A stretch of DNA of 64,000 nucleotides from Clostridiaceae bacterium Marseille-Q4143 (GCA_018228645.1 CP073693.1:992001-1056000); one strand, 5' to 3'; shown: positions 1-9,317, numbered from the stretch's first letter. Made by a program: numbers and translations. The notes: generated from the sequence alone by a model not told the origin.

Positions 1-164
1 TTCGTGTTGCGGCTATTATGCTCTTTTTTTCTGTTTTCGTCAATCTTTTTCACGTATTCAATAATATTTTCTGTATTTTTAAAATTCCTTTTTAATTTTT
101 TCGATTTCTCTTTGAAAATCAGCAGAAACTTTTTTTAAATATTATGAACTTTTCCTATCCTCCC

Positions 165-193
165 TTGCATGCCCTACTTTAATACACTATAAT
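165..193 (+). promoter_or_regulatory. Promoter of the D,D-carboxypeptidase gene
   Basis: A TTGCAT -35 box (165-170), a 17-base spacer and a perfect TATAAT -10 box (188-193) lie 34 bases before the start codon of the carboxypeptidase gene. Bases 1-164 are AT-rich and show no gene. The match to a sigma-A type promoter is seen directly; activity is inferred. Confidence 0.7.
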
Positions 194-227
194 AGCAAAT
201 AATAACATTCTTTTTATGAGGTAAATC

Positions 228-1832
228 ATGCATTTTATAAATAGATTAAAACGATATCTTCTCGTATCAGTGCTTTGTGTTACCACCGTCTTTTCCATGC
301 CGGTGCAGGCAAAGACAAAATCTAAATCTAACGCACAAAAAGCCGCTGAGCAGGCGGCCGCTGCTGCCCTTCAGGCAGAAGTAGATGCCCGTTACAATAA
401 AGAAATTGATTCCAACTCCTGGGAAAACTGGCCGACAGGCCCCCAGGTCTATGCAGAATCTGCCATTGTCATGGAAGCTTCTACCGGTACCATCTTGTAT
501 GCAAAAGGCATTGACGAGCAGCATTATCCTGCCAGTATTACCAAGATTATGACCGTACTTCTTGCTCTGGAAAACTGCCAGATGGACGAGGAAGTTACAT
601 TCTCCCACAATGCCGTTTATTCTATTGATTACGGAAGCAGCAGTATTGCCCGCGATGAGGGAGAGGTACTGACTGTAGAGGAATGTCTCTACGCTATCAT
701 GCTGGAATCCGCCAATGAGTGCGCTAATGCCATCGCAGAGCATATCTCCGGTTCCACAGAAGAATTTGCGAATCTGATGAACCAGAAAGCTGCCGAACTG
801 GGCTGTACCAACACGCATTTTGCAAATCCCAGCGGACTTCCCAATGAAGAACACTATACCAGTGCCCACGATATGGCACTCATTACCAGTGAAGCCACAA
901 AACATGAGGAATTTCGAAAGATCAGCGGCACTTCGCGTTATGTCTTACGCGCTACCAACAAAAAATCTGACGAACTGTTGATGAATAACCATCATTATAT
1001 GATCTCCGGATACAAGACTTCCAAGTATCTGGATCCTACAGTATTTGCCGGCAAAACTGGTTATACCACTGCTGCACTAAATACACTGGTTACCTGTGCC
1101 ACCCGAAATGGTATGGACTTGGTCGTTGTCACTATGAAAAGCCAGGGAACTGCGGAAAAAGGAGTCCCCATTTACCCAGATACACAGAATCTGTTAAATT
1201 ATGCCACAGAAAATTTCCAGAAAGTAAATATCGCTGAAAATGAAACGAACTTTACGATTGGACAGAATCAGATGTTTGATGCCGGAACCTCCATTTTCGG
1301 AAATTCTGCACCAATGATTCAGATGGATACAGAAGGCTATGCCATACTTCCTGTCACAGCCTCCCTGTCAGATGCCACTCCAAGCCTGACCTTCAATGAC
1401 AACGGTGATGGGACGGATTCTGACATTATTGCCACTCTAAGTTACAGCTATGCGGGCCAGACCGTCGGTTCTACCAATCTCTATATGGCAGGCACCACCG
1501 ACACGCAGTTCCCGTTTTCCAACACAGAGAACGCATCTGATGACGCTGACGGTTCCGCCTCACAGAATCATATTTCGACCGCCCGGACTGCATCCGGTAT
1601 GCGGGTGATCAAAATTAACCTCCGGGTAATCGCATGGGCTGGCGGCACACTGGCAGCACTGATTATTGTCATCCTGCTGGGCCGTAAAATCATGAAAAAC
1701 TATTCCATCCGTTTTGATTTTATAACAAAACGGAGAAAGAGAGCAGACCGCAACTCTTTCTCCAGTAAAAACCGCAGACGTTATAAGAGCAGAAAACGCT
1801 GGAAAAGCAATTTCTTCAAAAAGTTCAAATAG
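228..1832 (+). CDS. dacF: D-alanyl-D-alanine carboxypeptidase (DacF-type PBP)
   Basis: Serine-type D-Ala-D-Ala carboxypeptidase that trims the pentapeptide of peptidoglycan outside the membrane. An N-terminal signal peptide (about residues 8-28, ending at a VQA-like site) is followed by an Ala-rich stretch and the penicillin-binding domain. All three active-site motifs are present: SITK at 103-106, SAN at 161-163 and KTG at 276-278. A beta-rich C-terminal domain follows, then a membrane helix (about 465-485) and a very basic tail rich in Arg and Lys, so it is anchored at the C terminus as in other family members. At 534 residues it is longer than typical DacF (about 390), mainly through the linker and basic tail. 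The start has its own promoter and a GAGG site close upstream. Sporulation or general wall role cannot be told apart from sequence. Confidence 0.93.
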   Translation: MHFINRLKRYLLVSVLCVTTVFSMPVQAKTKSKSNAQKAAEQAAAAALQAEVDARYNKEIDSNSWENWPTGPQVYAESAIVMEASTGTILYAKGIDEQHYPASITKIMTVLLALENCQMDEEVTFSHNAVYSIDYGSSSIARDEGEVLTVEECLYAIMLESANECANAIAEHISGSTEEFANLMNQKAAELGCTNTHFANPSGLPNEEHYTSAHDMALITSEATKHEEFRKISGTSRYVLRATNKKSDELLMNNHHYMISGYKTSKYLDPTVFAGKTGYTTAALNTLVTCATRNGMDLVVVTMKSQGTAEKGVPIYPDTQNLLNYATENFQKVNIAENETNFTIGQNQMFDAGTSIFGNSAPMIQMDTEGYAILPVTASLSDATPSLTFNDNGDGTDSDIIATLSYSYAGQTVGSTNLYMAGTTDTQFPFSNTENASDDADGSASQNHISTARTASGMRVIKINLRVIAWAGGTLAALIIVILLGRKIMKNYSIRFDFITKRRKRADRNSFSSKNRRRYKSRKRWKSNFFKKFK

Positions 1833-1841
1833 GCAGAACCG

Positions 1842-2855
1842 TTATTCCTGTTCGCCTTCGTTCGCTTCCTGCATGTGAACCTCTTCTGATACCGCGCCGT
1901 CGGCATACCTTACACGAAGTACTGCCTGTGGCCAGTTGAGGTTCACGATTGCTTTTTTCTGACGTTCTTCTCCTGCCTTATGAATCTCATCCAGCAATTC
2001 CTTTAACACTTCTTTTGTCAGATATCCTCCCCTCCAGTGAAAATCCAAAGTTTTCCCCTTCTTCGCCGCCTGCAGGGAACGTTTATACACATCTTCCACC
2101 TTCGTGAACGACAATTTCTTCTCTTTGTAATAAAAATGACCTCCATCTGTGCAGGATGGTGCCGGTGCAATCAAAGGCTCATGATCCCTGAAAATATTTT
2201 TATCATCCAGATTAAAGTAATCATACCGGATCTCTTCGTCTCCCAGACTGTTATCAAAGGTCGCATCCAGATGATAATATGTCCCGCCGATCTTTACGAT
2301 ATTCCAGGTATGGCGATATTTGATCCCTTTCTCCGGGTTATTGCCACAAATGGCAATGACGTTCCAGACGCCCAGCGCATCCAGAAGCACCTTTACAGAT
2401 TTTGCAATTCCTTCACAGACACCGACCCCCTGTCCCAATGGTCCGATGATCTCATGAGAATAAGATTTTTTCAGCTTGTCATACCGGACATTCTGACAGA
2501 TAAAATCATGTACATATTTCTCTTTTTCCAGCTCGGACATAGATTTTGCCGGACGCACCAGCTTCTCCACACGGGATGCCATTGCTTTCTGATGTTCCCG
2601 GATTTTTGCCTTTTCAAACAAATACTCCGGCAGGAAAATCAAATTCCCGGAATTCTCATAATACCGATACTTAAATCCCGTTGCCCAGAAAATCTCCGGA
2701 TGATCAAGACGTAACTGAAAGAAGATATTATAAAGTGCCTCTCCGCTCACCCGCGGCATCTGCCACTCATCCGCCAGACTGATCAGACACTGCTGCATGG
2801 CGTGATACACCGCCTGGTGTTGTTTGTTCAACTTTGTATAATAGTAGGGTTCCAT
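1842..2855 (-). CDS. Transglutaminase-fold (papain-like) protein
   Basis: A 337-residue protein without an obvious signal peptide. It carries a transglutaminase-like core with the Cys-His-Asp triad: Cys147 in GVGVCEG, His182 in YRHTWN and Asp197 in YHLDATFD. In this family the fold is usually a cysteine protease or peptide-crosslinking enzyme; the substrate is unknown. The ends (1-100 and 240-337) match no domain I recognise. It converges on the dacF-like gene with a 9-base gap, so the two share a terminating region. The next 350 bases upstream of its start (2856-3206) hold no convincing gene. Confidence 0.8.
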   Translation of the reverse strand: MEPYYYTKLNKQHQAVYHAMQQCLISLADEWQMPRVSGEALYNIFFQLRLDHPEIFWATGFKYRYYENSGNLIFLPEYLFEKAKIREHQKAMASRVEKLVRPAKSMSELEKEKYVHDFICQNVRYDKLKKSYSHEIIGPLGQGVGVCEGIAKSVKVLLDALGVWNVIAICGNNPEKGIKYRHTWNIVKIGGTYYHLDATFDNSLGDEEIRYDYFNLDDKNIFRDHEPLIAPAPSCTDGGHFYYKEKKLSFTKVEDVYKRSLQAAKKGKTLDFHWRGGYLTKEVLKELLDEIHKAGEERQKKAIVNLNWPQAVLRVRYADGAVSEEVHMQEANEGEQE

Positions 2856-3206
2856 TTATCATATTTCCTTTACGTTTTTTCAGTATGCTTGCGGATCGCT
2901 GGGCATATACTTTGGCTTTCTGTTGCTCTACCCAAAACTTCTCTTGTCACACCCGTTTTTCTCCCTTTTTACAGGCAATCGGGCAGATAAACATGAACTT
3001 TCTTCATACATCAAACAATTCTTTTTTTTATGGGTGTCACTGTTTATCAAATTTCTATATAGCCAAAACGTTTCATGATCTACCGGATATTGCACTTAAA
3101 GAGTCGCAGAACTTGTCTTTTCGGACTCTATTTTTAGGAATTTTCTCATATGCCCAATTTCTAGATGTTCAAGATTTTAATAGCATCACTTTTTATGAAA
3201 TCCATT
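2856..3206. other. Intergenic stretch, no convincing gene
   Basis: AT-rich DNA between the transglutaminase-fold gene and the right end of the IS element. Open frames of up to about 130 codons exist on the plus strand, but they have no ribosome site and read as noncoding (many Phe, Ser and Cys, no domain). The part next to 3206 would act as the guide sequence of the adjacent omega RNA at the present insertion site. Confidence 0.5.
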
Positions 3207-3400
3207 GTGACATGCTCCCTCCACTTAGCTAACGCTTGAAGTGGGGGCTTCTCGTTCGATTGCCCTACTGGGCAAAGCATAGGCGAGCTATCCCCGTGTG
3301 TCCCACGGTTCTGTTATTATGACGGGACTATTTCGTATTTACACAGTCCCGAGCAAAATCTATGTTTTTTGAGAAAAATCAGGAAATTTTTCTTTTCATA
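3207..3400 (-). ncRNA. Probable TnpB omega RNA (right-end RNA)
   Basis: The 170 bases after the tnpB stop are unusually structured on the minus strand: a TTGCCC/GGGCAA hairpin, a GGACT/AGTCC stem and a terminal CCACTT/AAGTGG hairpin just before the element end. TnpB proteins of the IS605 and IS607 families use such a right-end RNA, whose 3' tail beyond the element serves as guide. By that rule the present guide would start at 3206 and read leftwards. Structure is seen; function is inferred from the family. The 5' boundary is not known and may reach into tnpB. Confidence 0.55.
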
Positions 3401-4497
3401 TCAAGTTCAACTCCTGATATTCTCAAGCCCTCCCTACAAATATTGATAGCTGCATTCTCATCACGGTTCATCTGATTTCCACAGGCGCAGCTATACGTAC
3501 GATCTTCCAGTTTCAGCTCTTTTTTGAGTTTTCCGCAGCAGCTGCAGATTTTTGAACTGGGATACCACTTATCGATACGAACCAGTTTTTTACCGGCACG
3601 TTCTAATTTGTAAAAAAGAAAATCAGTAAACATTCCCCAGCCATTATCATGAATACTCTTTCCAAACCTTGAATCCTCGTTCATTTCTTTCATATTCAAA
3701 GATTCTATGCATACAAGATCGTAAAAATTGGTTATCTTTCTGGATTCCTTGTGCAGATAATCTTTCCGCTGACGTGCGATATGAGCATGGAGTCTGGCTA
3801 TTTTCCTTTTCTGTTTCATGTAGCGGTTGCTTCCTTTTTCGCAATGACTCAGCCTGCGCTGCTCCCTTGCAAGTTTTCCCTGGGATTTTCGGAAAAAGTG
3901 AGGATAACCAGCATGAGTTCCATTGGAATCTACATACAATTCACTCATGGAAAAATCAAGTCCGATTACGTTTTTTACTGGTGCGATTTCATGTTCCAGA
4001 TCTTCTGCCGCATATAGTAATGATGCATAATACTTGTCATCAGCTTCTTGGATGACGGTGACCCCCTTCAATGTATAACGATCATCGATACTCCGATGCT
4101 GTTTTATGCGGATCCAACCTGCTTTCGGAAGTTTTAGTTTACCATTCTGCAAAGTAATATTTCCATTTACACAGTTTGTCGTATAACTTCTTACCGGATT
4201 CTTTTTTGACTTGAACTTCGGGAAACCAACGGAAGAATCTCGAAAGAAGTTCTTGTAGGCCGTCTGCAGATGGAGCTGTGCATTGCACAATGCCAGGCTG
4301 TCTACCTCTTTCAGCCACGGAAACTCTGCCTTATACTTTGCAGGAGTAACCTTTAATACTTTTCCGGTTTTCTCATAATATTCTTTCTTCTCTGCCAGCA
4401 TCCGGTTATACACAAAACGAACACAGCCAAATGTCTTTGCAAATAGTTCTTTTTGAGGTTTATTCGGGTAAATCCGAAAACGGTACACGATGTTCAC
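3379..4497 (-). CDS. tnpB: TnpB, RNA-guided nuclease of IS605
   Basis: A 372-residue TnpB, near the usual family length. The N-terminal helix-turn-helix-like segment (RFRIYPNKPQKE) is followed by the split RuvC domain with Asp181 (GLDFSMS), Glu265 (VCIESLN) and Asp346 (MNRDENAA), so all three catalytic acids are present. A four-Cys zinc ribbon (Cys318/321 with Cys337/339 region) sits between the last two RuvC segments. TnpB proteins are RNA-guided DNA nucleases that protect the element's donor site. The start is GTG at 4497, with GGAG nine bases upstream; it overlaps the end of tnpA, so the two are translationally linked. Confidence 0.92.
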   Translation of the reverse strand: MNIVYRFRIYPNKPQKELFAKTFGCVRFVYNRMLAEKKEYYEKTGKVLKVTPAKYKAEFPWLKEVDSLALCNAQLHLQTAYKNFFRDSSVGFPKFKSKKNPVRSYTTNCVNGNITLQNGKLKLPKAGWIRIKQHRSIDDRYTLKGVTVIQEADDKYYASLLYAAEDLEHEIAPVKNVIGLDFSMSELYVDSNGTHAGYPHFFRKSQGKLAREQRRLSHCEKGSNRYMKQKRKIARLHAHIARQRKDYLHKESRKITNFYDLVCIESLNMKEMNEDSRFGKSIHDNGWGMFTDFLFYKLERAGKKLVRIDKWYPSSKICSCCGKLKKELKLEDRTYSCACGNQMNRDENAAINICREGLRISGVELDMKRKIS

Positions 4498-4900
4498 TCT
4501 TATTTTCTCCCTGCGTTTCTATGTACTGGCGGATAACCTCAATGGGTGTACCACCAGCACTTAACAGGCAAAAACTCTGGCTCCAGAACATTTCTTTCCA
4601 AAGCTTCTGCAGAATCTCCGGATACTCTTTTTTTATCAATCGACTGCTTGCACTTTTATACGCATTGATAAATTTACTGAGTTCCGATTTTGGATGGGCC
4701 CGGAACATGATATGAACATGATCCCGATCATGATTCCATTCCTCTAATGTAATGTGATACTTCGGAGCGATATATTCAAAAATCTCCCGGGCACGATCAG
4801 AAACAGGATCTGTCAATACCTTTTTTCGGTATTTTATGACCAGAATCAAATGATAATAGAGCAAAAACACTGAATGTGCATTATTATCTAATTTTCTCAT
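4460..4900 (-). CDS. tnpA: TnpA, IS200/IS605 Y1 transposase
   Basis: A 146-residue HUH transposase that nicks and joins single-stranded element ends. The metal-binding His-Val-His motif is at 61-63 (DHVHIMF) and the catalytic tyrosine is Tyr126 (IRQYIETQ), both in the usual positions for a dimeric Y1 enzyme. It is slightly extended at the C terminus, where it overlaps tnpB by 38 bases. Upstream on the minus strand a TAGACA / 17 bases / TATGAT promoter can be seen. No frame damage is visible. Confidence 0.92.
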   Translation of the reverse strand: MRKLDNNAHSVFLLYYHLILVIKYRKKVLTDPVSDRAREIFEYIAPKYHITLEEWNHDRDHVHIMFRAHPKSELSKFINAYKSASSRLIKKEYPEILQKLWKEMFWSQSFCLLSAGGTPIEVIRQYIETQGENKSEHRVPFSDLPE

Positions 4901-5071
4901 AAAATCAGCTTTTCATTTTATTTTCGACTGATTATATCATAGCATAAGAACATTTGTTTGTCTATACATTGCAGAACGTTTGTTCTTTTTTCTTGTCTTC
5001 ATTTATGCGCACAGATATGTACAGTTCTAATATGCCAGATATTGCATGATTTTCCCTGAAGGCAATTCATC

Positions 5072-5734
5072 TCACCACCTAAAGAGAATGGGAAAATTCT
5101 TGCAAAGTGTTGTTAAAATCCGTCCTGCCAGTCTCGCCGCCGGTGCAGACAAAATCAGATCAAGCGCCAGTATTCCCATTCCGGCCAGCATACAGAGATG
5201 ATTAATCCAGCCTCGAGAGGAACATATTCCCATACAGTATCCCTTTTTCCAGGGCCAGAATAATTTCACAGATCTCCGGTTCAGAAGATCCAGTGCCAGA
5301 TGAGATAAAAATCCCACTGCAAAATAAGGTGCAGCATCTGGATAAATCACATCCACACATCCCGTAAGCATAACTGCTCCAAGAAAAGAATGCATAAATG
5401 ACCGATGCGGTGTATCCCGGCCATAGAGACAGATCACAAGGAATCCAAGCACTCCTGTCAGAAGTCTTGCGATGCTGCTGTCCCTCATGAGACGATTGTA
5501 GATACCCACATGGAATTTATAATCCAGAATAATAACTACAGCAGAAACTGCCATCACTGCTGCCATAATCTTATCTGCTTCCTGATGTGCCTGCGAGGTG
5601 CCTGAGTCTACATCACTTATCATACTTCCAATTGCCGCTGCTCCGGCACCTGCGACCAGTGAGGACATAGACTGCGGATGAAGAACTGCCAGACTCACAG
5701 CAGTTCCCACAAAAAAATGTGTTCTTCCCAGCAT
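5072..5734 (-). CDS. Membrane-bound metal-dependent hydrolase (YdjM/DUF457 family)
   Basis: A 220-residue integral membrane protein of the YdjM/DUF457 type. The opening MLGRTHFFVG supplies the family's early His, ISDVD near residue 40 supplies acids, and a later HRSFMHSF segment supplies further His residues that are thought to bind metal. About five hydrophobic segments follow. The start is the ATG at 5734 with AGGAGG upstream rather than the longer frame opening at 5767, because the longer form would run back into the DegV gene. It lies 5 bases after the DegV stop and is probably translated with it. The physiological substrate of this family is not established. Confidence 0.78.
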   Translation of the reverse strand: MLGRTHFFVGTAVSLAVLHPQSMSSLVAGAGAAAIGSMISDVDSGTSQAHQEADKIMAAVMAVSAVVIILDYKFHVGIYNRLMRDSSIARLLTGVLGFLVICLYGRDTPHRSFMHSFLGAVMLTGCVDVIYPDAAPYFAVGFLSHLALDLLNRRSVKLFWPWKKGYCMGICSSRGWINHLCMLAGMGILALDLILSAPAARLAGRILTTLCKNFPILFRW

Positions 5735-5739
5735 CCTTC

Positions 5740-6618
5740 TTATATCCTCCTGGGTTTGCAGGAACAACCGATTCCAAGGCCTCCCGGTCCAATATGACAG
5801 CTGACACCTAGCGACAGTTCATCACATACCACATCCATACCCGGAAATGCTTCCTGAATCTCCTTTACCCATTCATCGGAAGCTTCTTTGGAAGCGCTGC
5901 TGGCAGCCAGAAGATACACTTCACCTTTTTCAACTTCCTCTTTAAAGTTGGTAGCAAATTCATTTTTCATGGCATCAATCATCTCTTTTTTTGCACGATG
6001 GAATCCATGACATTTCTTATATGTTTCCAGTATTCCGGTACTGAACTTCAAAACTGGCCGGATATTCATAAGGCTTCCCAGAGCTGCACTGGTCTTACTG
6101 ATTCTGCCACCGCGTTTTAAGAATTCCAACGTTTCCACACCGATGTAAATCATGCTTCTCTCTCTGGCTGCTTCCAGCATTTCCTTAATCTGCCCGGCGG
6201 AATAACCTTCTTCGATCAGTTCCAGCGCATCCAGTACTGTTCTCTTCTGGGTAGAGGAAACACGTCCATTATCTACCACAAATACCTTTCCCGCATAAGG
6301 TTCTTCCTGTGCAAGCATCATGGCTGTTCCGCATGCTCCGCTCAGGGCGCTGCTCAGCGGAATATATACGATTTCCTCAAACTGCTCAAGCGCCTGATCC
6401 CAAAGCTTACACACTGCATCCGGTGTTGGCTGGGAAGTGCTGACTTTTGCGCCTCCTCTTACTTTCTCAAAGAATTCATCTCTCGTAATCGTAACATCCT
6501 CATAATAACATTTATCATCCAAATAAAACGGCATGGGCAAGAGCAGTACCCCAAGTTTTGCCGCTTCAGCCGGCTTGATACTACTGTGGCTGTCTGTCAC
6601 AACACCAGTTCTTTTCAT
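5740..6618 (-). CDS. DegV family fatty-acid-binding protein
   Basis: A 292-residue DegV protein. The opening GVVTDSHSSIKPAEA and the SQPTPDA segment (loop that contacts the fatty acid carboxylate) are typical, as is the second domain with GRISKTSAALGSLMNIRPVL. DegV/FakB proteins are soluble, bind one fatty acid and in Firmicutes can present it to the kinase FakA for phosphorylation; no fakA is in this window, so the partner would be encoded elsewhere. First gene of a two-gene unit with the membrane hydrolase. A GGAGG ribosome site precedes the ATG. Confidence 0.9.
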   Translation of the reverse strand: MKRTGVVTDSHSSIKPAEAAKLGVLLLPMPFYLDDKCYYEDVTITRDEFFEKVRGGAKVSTSQPTPDAVCKLWDQALEQFEEIVYIPLSSALSGACGTAMMLAQEEPYAGKVFVVDNGRVSSTQKRTVLDALELIEEGYSAGQIKEMLEAARERSMIYIGVETLEFLKRGGRISKTSAALGSLMNIRPVLKFSTGILETYKKCHGFHRAKKEMIDAMKNEFATNFKEEVEKGEVYLLAASSASKEASDEWVKEIQEAFPGMDVVCDELSLGVSCHIGPGGLGIGCSCKPRRI

Positions 6619-6762
6619 TTGTTATCCTCCCGTATATTCCATTTCGTTTTATATTAATTGTTAAATAAATAATTATAATCCTCTACTATAAACTGCTTTT
6701 AAATTATAACAGAAAAAGATACATGAAGCCCGATGCTTTCCAAACGCAAACCCTGGGTCTTC

Positions 6763-6800
6763 AAAAAACAAGCCCGAAATAATTCCCGGGCTTGTTTTTT
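6763..6800. terminator. Bidirectional terminator between MATE and DegV genes
   Basis: A 14-bp perfect stem, AAAAAACAAGCCCG (6763-6776) pairing with 6787-6800, with A tracts on one side and T tracts on the other. On the minus strand it follows the MATE stop codon by 6 bases and so ends that transcript. Confidence 0.85.
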
Positions 6801-6806
6801 ATATAA

Positions 6807-8156
6807 CTATTTGGAATTCCTCATTCTCGCCGTGATCCAGTAAAACGCCATTACAAAAACAATTCCCTTAACAACAGATGTCGCAGTCAACGCCCACCAG
6901 ATACCCAGCAATCCTAATGCCGTACCGGACAGAAGTATTGCCAACGGAATTCTTGCACTGGTCAGTGTAATGCTGATGACACTGCAAAGATGGGTCTTTC
7001 CAAGTCCTGACAGCGCACCTACCGTCATCAGCTCCACGCTCATAAAGGCCTCGCTGTATCCGATAATGATCATATATCCCACCGCAGTAGCAATTGCCGT
7101 TGGTTCATGAAAGAAGACACCGGAAATCTGTTCCGGAAAGCAGACAAACAACAAGGTAATGAACAGTCCCCATACACCTACTGTTATCAAAGATGCACGA
7201 TAGCCCTTCTTTACGCGATCCATCTTGCCCGCACCATAGTTCTGGCCAATAAATGCATTTAATGCCGCACCGAATCCGTCCGCCGTATTCCAGGAAACAG
7301 ACTCGATCTGTCCACCCACTCGCTGAGTAGCAATGGCTTCCGCACCAAATCCGGAGACCATCCGCGTCAGCACCATGGAAATCATGCAATACGCCATGCC
7401 CTGCAGCGCCGTGGGAATTCCAATCTTACAGATTCCACGCACGTACTTCGGTGGGATTTTTTCAAACAGCTGAATTCCTTTTAAAACATTTTCTTTTTTC
7501 GTTACGAGAATCCTCATGACCAGGATACTCATAACAATGAACTGCGCTGTCACAGTTGCGATGGCTGCGCCCGTTACGCCCAGCTTAGGAAAGGGTCCCG
7601 GTCCTAAAATGAGTACCGGATCCAGAATCATATTGGCTGCAAGGCCAACAAGATTCGCTGCAAAAGGCGTTTTAGAATCTCCCTGCGCCGTATAGAGTCC
7701 TGTCAGTGTCAATGACAAAAAAGAAAACACAATCAGTCCGCAGGCAATCTTTGTATAAGAAAAAGCTGCCGCCAACGCCTCTGCATCCTCCAGCTTGAAA
7801 AATCCTATCAGTGGTTTGAGCAATATAAGAACAACTGCAGCAAACAAAATACCGAGCAATGCCGACATCTGCACCGCTGCCTGAGCATATCCATGTGCTT
7901 CTTCCTGTTCTCCACGGCCAATATGCTGGGCCACCTGAACTTGTCCACCCATACGGGCCAGCGACACCAACCCCTGAGACAGCCAGGTAAACATGCCTCC
8001 CACGCCAACACCCGCCACTGCCTTCGCACCGAGAAGTCCTATCCACGCCATGTCCGTAATATTATATAGAGTTCCCAGAAATGACGATGCCATAATCGGT
8101 ATTGCCAGTTTTGTCAGTGTCTTTAAAATCGGTCCCTTGGTTAAATTTCCTTCCAC
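6807..8156 (-). CDS. MATE family efflux transporter
   Basis: A 449-residue protein with about twelve hydrophobic segments and the two-lobe repeat of the MATE family. The N terminus MEGNLTKGPILKTLTKLAIPIMAS is typical of the DinF/NorM-like branch common in Clostridia. These proteins export organic cations and drugs in exchange for Na+ or H+. The substrate cannot be read from the sequence. It is transcribed alone and ends at the hairpin 6763-6800. Confidence 0.92.
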   Translation of the reverse strand: MEGNLTKGPILKTLTKLAIPIMASSFLGTLYNITDMAWIGLLGAKAVAGVGVGGMFTWLSQGLVSLARMGGQVQVAQHIGRGEQEEAHGYAQAAVQMSALLGILFAAVVLILLKPLIGFFKLEDAEALAAAFSYTKIACGLIVFSFLSLTLTGLYTAQGDSKTPFAANLVGLAANMILDPVLILGPGPFPKLGVTGAAIATVTAQFIVMSILVMRILVTKKENVLKGIQLFEKIPPKYVRGICKIGIPTALQGMAYCMISMVLTRMVSGFGAEAIATQRVGGQIESVSWNTADGFGAALNAFIGQNYGAGKMDRVKKGYRASLITVGVWGLFITLLFVCFPEQISGVFFHEPTAIATAVGYMIIIGYSEAFMSVELMTVGALSGLGKTHLCSVISITLTSARIPLAILLSGTALGLLGIWWALTATSVVKGIVFVMAFYWITARMRNSK

Positions 8157-8320
8157 TCTTTTGTTTCCTCATCTTGTATTTTCTTCTATATTTAGTATAC
8201 AAATTTTAGAGGAAAAAACAACCAAAGCATAAAATTTATGGAATTATATTGGTGCGATATACATTTTCCATCTGGCATGATACTATCGATACATTATTCT
8301 AAATGATTTACGGAGGATAT

Positions 8321-8514
8321 ATGAAGAAAGTTATTTTTTTAGGAATTCTGGCATGACGCTTTGCAGTATGCCCTTCTGGCTGGTGATCTGTTTCCTTGCA
8401 CTGTCTTCACACGGTCTCCCTTCCTGCGGACAGACTGTCCAGTATCACCGGCTTTGCCGGAATCGCACTCATCGTGGCCGGCATGGTAATCAACAGTTTC
8501 GCAGCTTTCAGTTG
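8321..8514 (+). pseudogene. Remnant of a small-molecule (DMT-type) transporter gene
   Basis: A GGAGG ribosome site precedes ATG 8321, which opens MKKVIFLGILA and stops after 11 codons. Further down, one frame encodes LPADRLSSITGFAGIALIVAGMV-type sequence, which resembles the last membrane helix of EamA/EmrE-like drug/metabolite transporters, and ends at the TGA just before 8515. The two parts lie in different frames and the roughly 250-residue middle is missing. I read this as an internally deleted and frameshifted gene. The family assignment rests on two short segments only. Confidence 0.4.
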
Positions 8515-8569
8515 AATAAAAAGCAGCCGTTCAGCATGATTGGCGCATGCTGAACGGCTGCTTTTTATT
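8515..8569. terminator. Strong bidirectional terminator after pflA
   Basis: A perfect 24-bp stem (8515-8538 with 8546-8569) and a 7-base loop, flanked by A and T runs. On the minus strand it follows pflA and ends the tartrate/PFL operon. Confidence 0.9.
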
Positions 8570-8591
8570 TATTCATTGGCAGTAAATTGGC

Positions 8592-9317
8592 TTATTTGAT
8601 TCTTAAAATCTCTTCTGCACGTCTTACTTCTTCTTCCGTAGGCGGCAGAACATTTTTTAAGGAGTAGGGAATTCCAAGAGCTTCCCATTTGTGAACTCCC
8701 ATCGTATGATAGGGAAGGATCTCCACACGTTCCACACTTTTCAGTTCCCTTATAAAATCATACAATGCTTCCAGACTTTCTCTGGAATCTGTCAGTCCCG
8801 GAACCAGCACATGACGGATCCACATAGGTTTTTTATGTGCTGACAAATATCTGGCAAATTCCAGAATATTCCGGTTATCCTGTCCAGTTAAGGCTTTATG
8901 TCGTTCCGGATCCATTTCTTTCATATCCAGGATGAAGAGGTCTGTGACATCCATTAATTTCTGAAAGGATTCCAGATAATCCGGTTCCATACAAAACGGG
9001 CCTCCGCTGGTATCAAGAGCAGTATGAATGTCATACTTTTGGGCGATGGAGAAGAGGTCTGTGACAAATTCCATCTGAAGCATGGCTTCGCCACCACTGA
9101 CAGTGATACCACCTTTATTTTTCCAGTAGGGTTTGAAACGGTACAGCTTCTGAAATAAACCTTCTGCCTCCCATTCCTCACCGCCTTCTTTTGTCCAGGT
9201 ATCCGGATTATGACAGTACCGGCAGCGCAGGTTACAGCCTTTCAGAAAGACTACACTGCGCACGCCCGGTCCATCCACCAGTCCAAAGCTTTCAATTGAA
9301 TGCACTCTTCCTGTCAT
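8592..9317 (-). CDS. pflA: Pyruvate formate-lyase activating enzyme
   Basis: A 241-residue radical SAM enzyme of the usual PflA length. The iron-sulfur motif is Cys28, Cys32 and Cys35 (GCNLRCRYCHNPDTW), followed by the GGE-like segment VSGGEAML that binds SAM. It generates the glycyl radical on PflB under anaerobic conditions. Its ATG overlaps the pflB stop codon by one base, so translation is coupled. Last gene of the operon starting at 14480. Confidence 0.95.
   Translation of the reverse strand: MTGRVHSIESFGLVDGPGVRSVVFLKGCNLRCRYCHNPDTWTKEGGEEWEAEGLFQKLYRFKPYWKNKGGITVSGGEAMLQMEFVTDLFSIAQKYDIHTALDTSGGPFCMEPDYLESFQKLMDVTDLFILDMKEMDPERHKALTGQDNRNILEFARYLSAHKKPMWIRHVLVPGLTDSRESLEALYDFIRELKSVERVEILPYHTMGVHKWEALGIPYSLKNVLPPTEEEVRRAEEILRIK

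Larger units (their letters stand above)
3207..4985 (-). mobile_element. IS200/IS605-family element with tnpA and tnpB
   Basis: A single-strand type insertion sequence read on the minus strand: TnpA (HUH/Y1 transposase) first, then TnpB, then a structured right end finishing near 3207 in a GTCAC sequence. The genes overlap by 38 bases. These elements move as single-stranded circles and leave no terminal inverted repeats or target duplications, so the left end (taken here as about 4985, just beyond the tnpA promoter region) is only approximate. The right end contains the usual subterminal hairpin CCACTT/AAGTGG (3221-3226 with 3239-3244). Both genes are intact, so the element may be active. Confidence 0.8.

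Noticed and set aside
2834..3232. 132-codon frame between the transglutaminase-fold gene and the IS element
   Set aside because: Overlaps the start of the minus-strand gene, Phe/Ser-rich, no ribosome site.
8353..8553. 66-codon frame after the minimal ORF at 8321
   Set aside because: Its sequence runs across a terminator hairpin and does not look like protein; the stretch is better explained as a decayed transporter gene.
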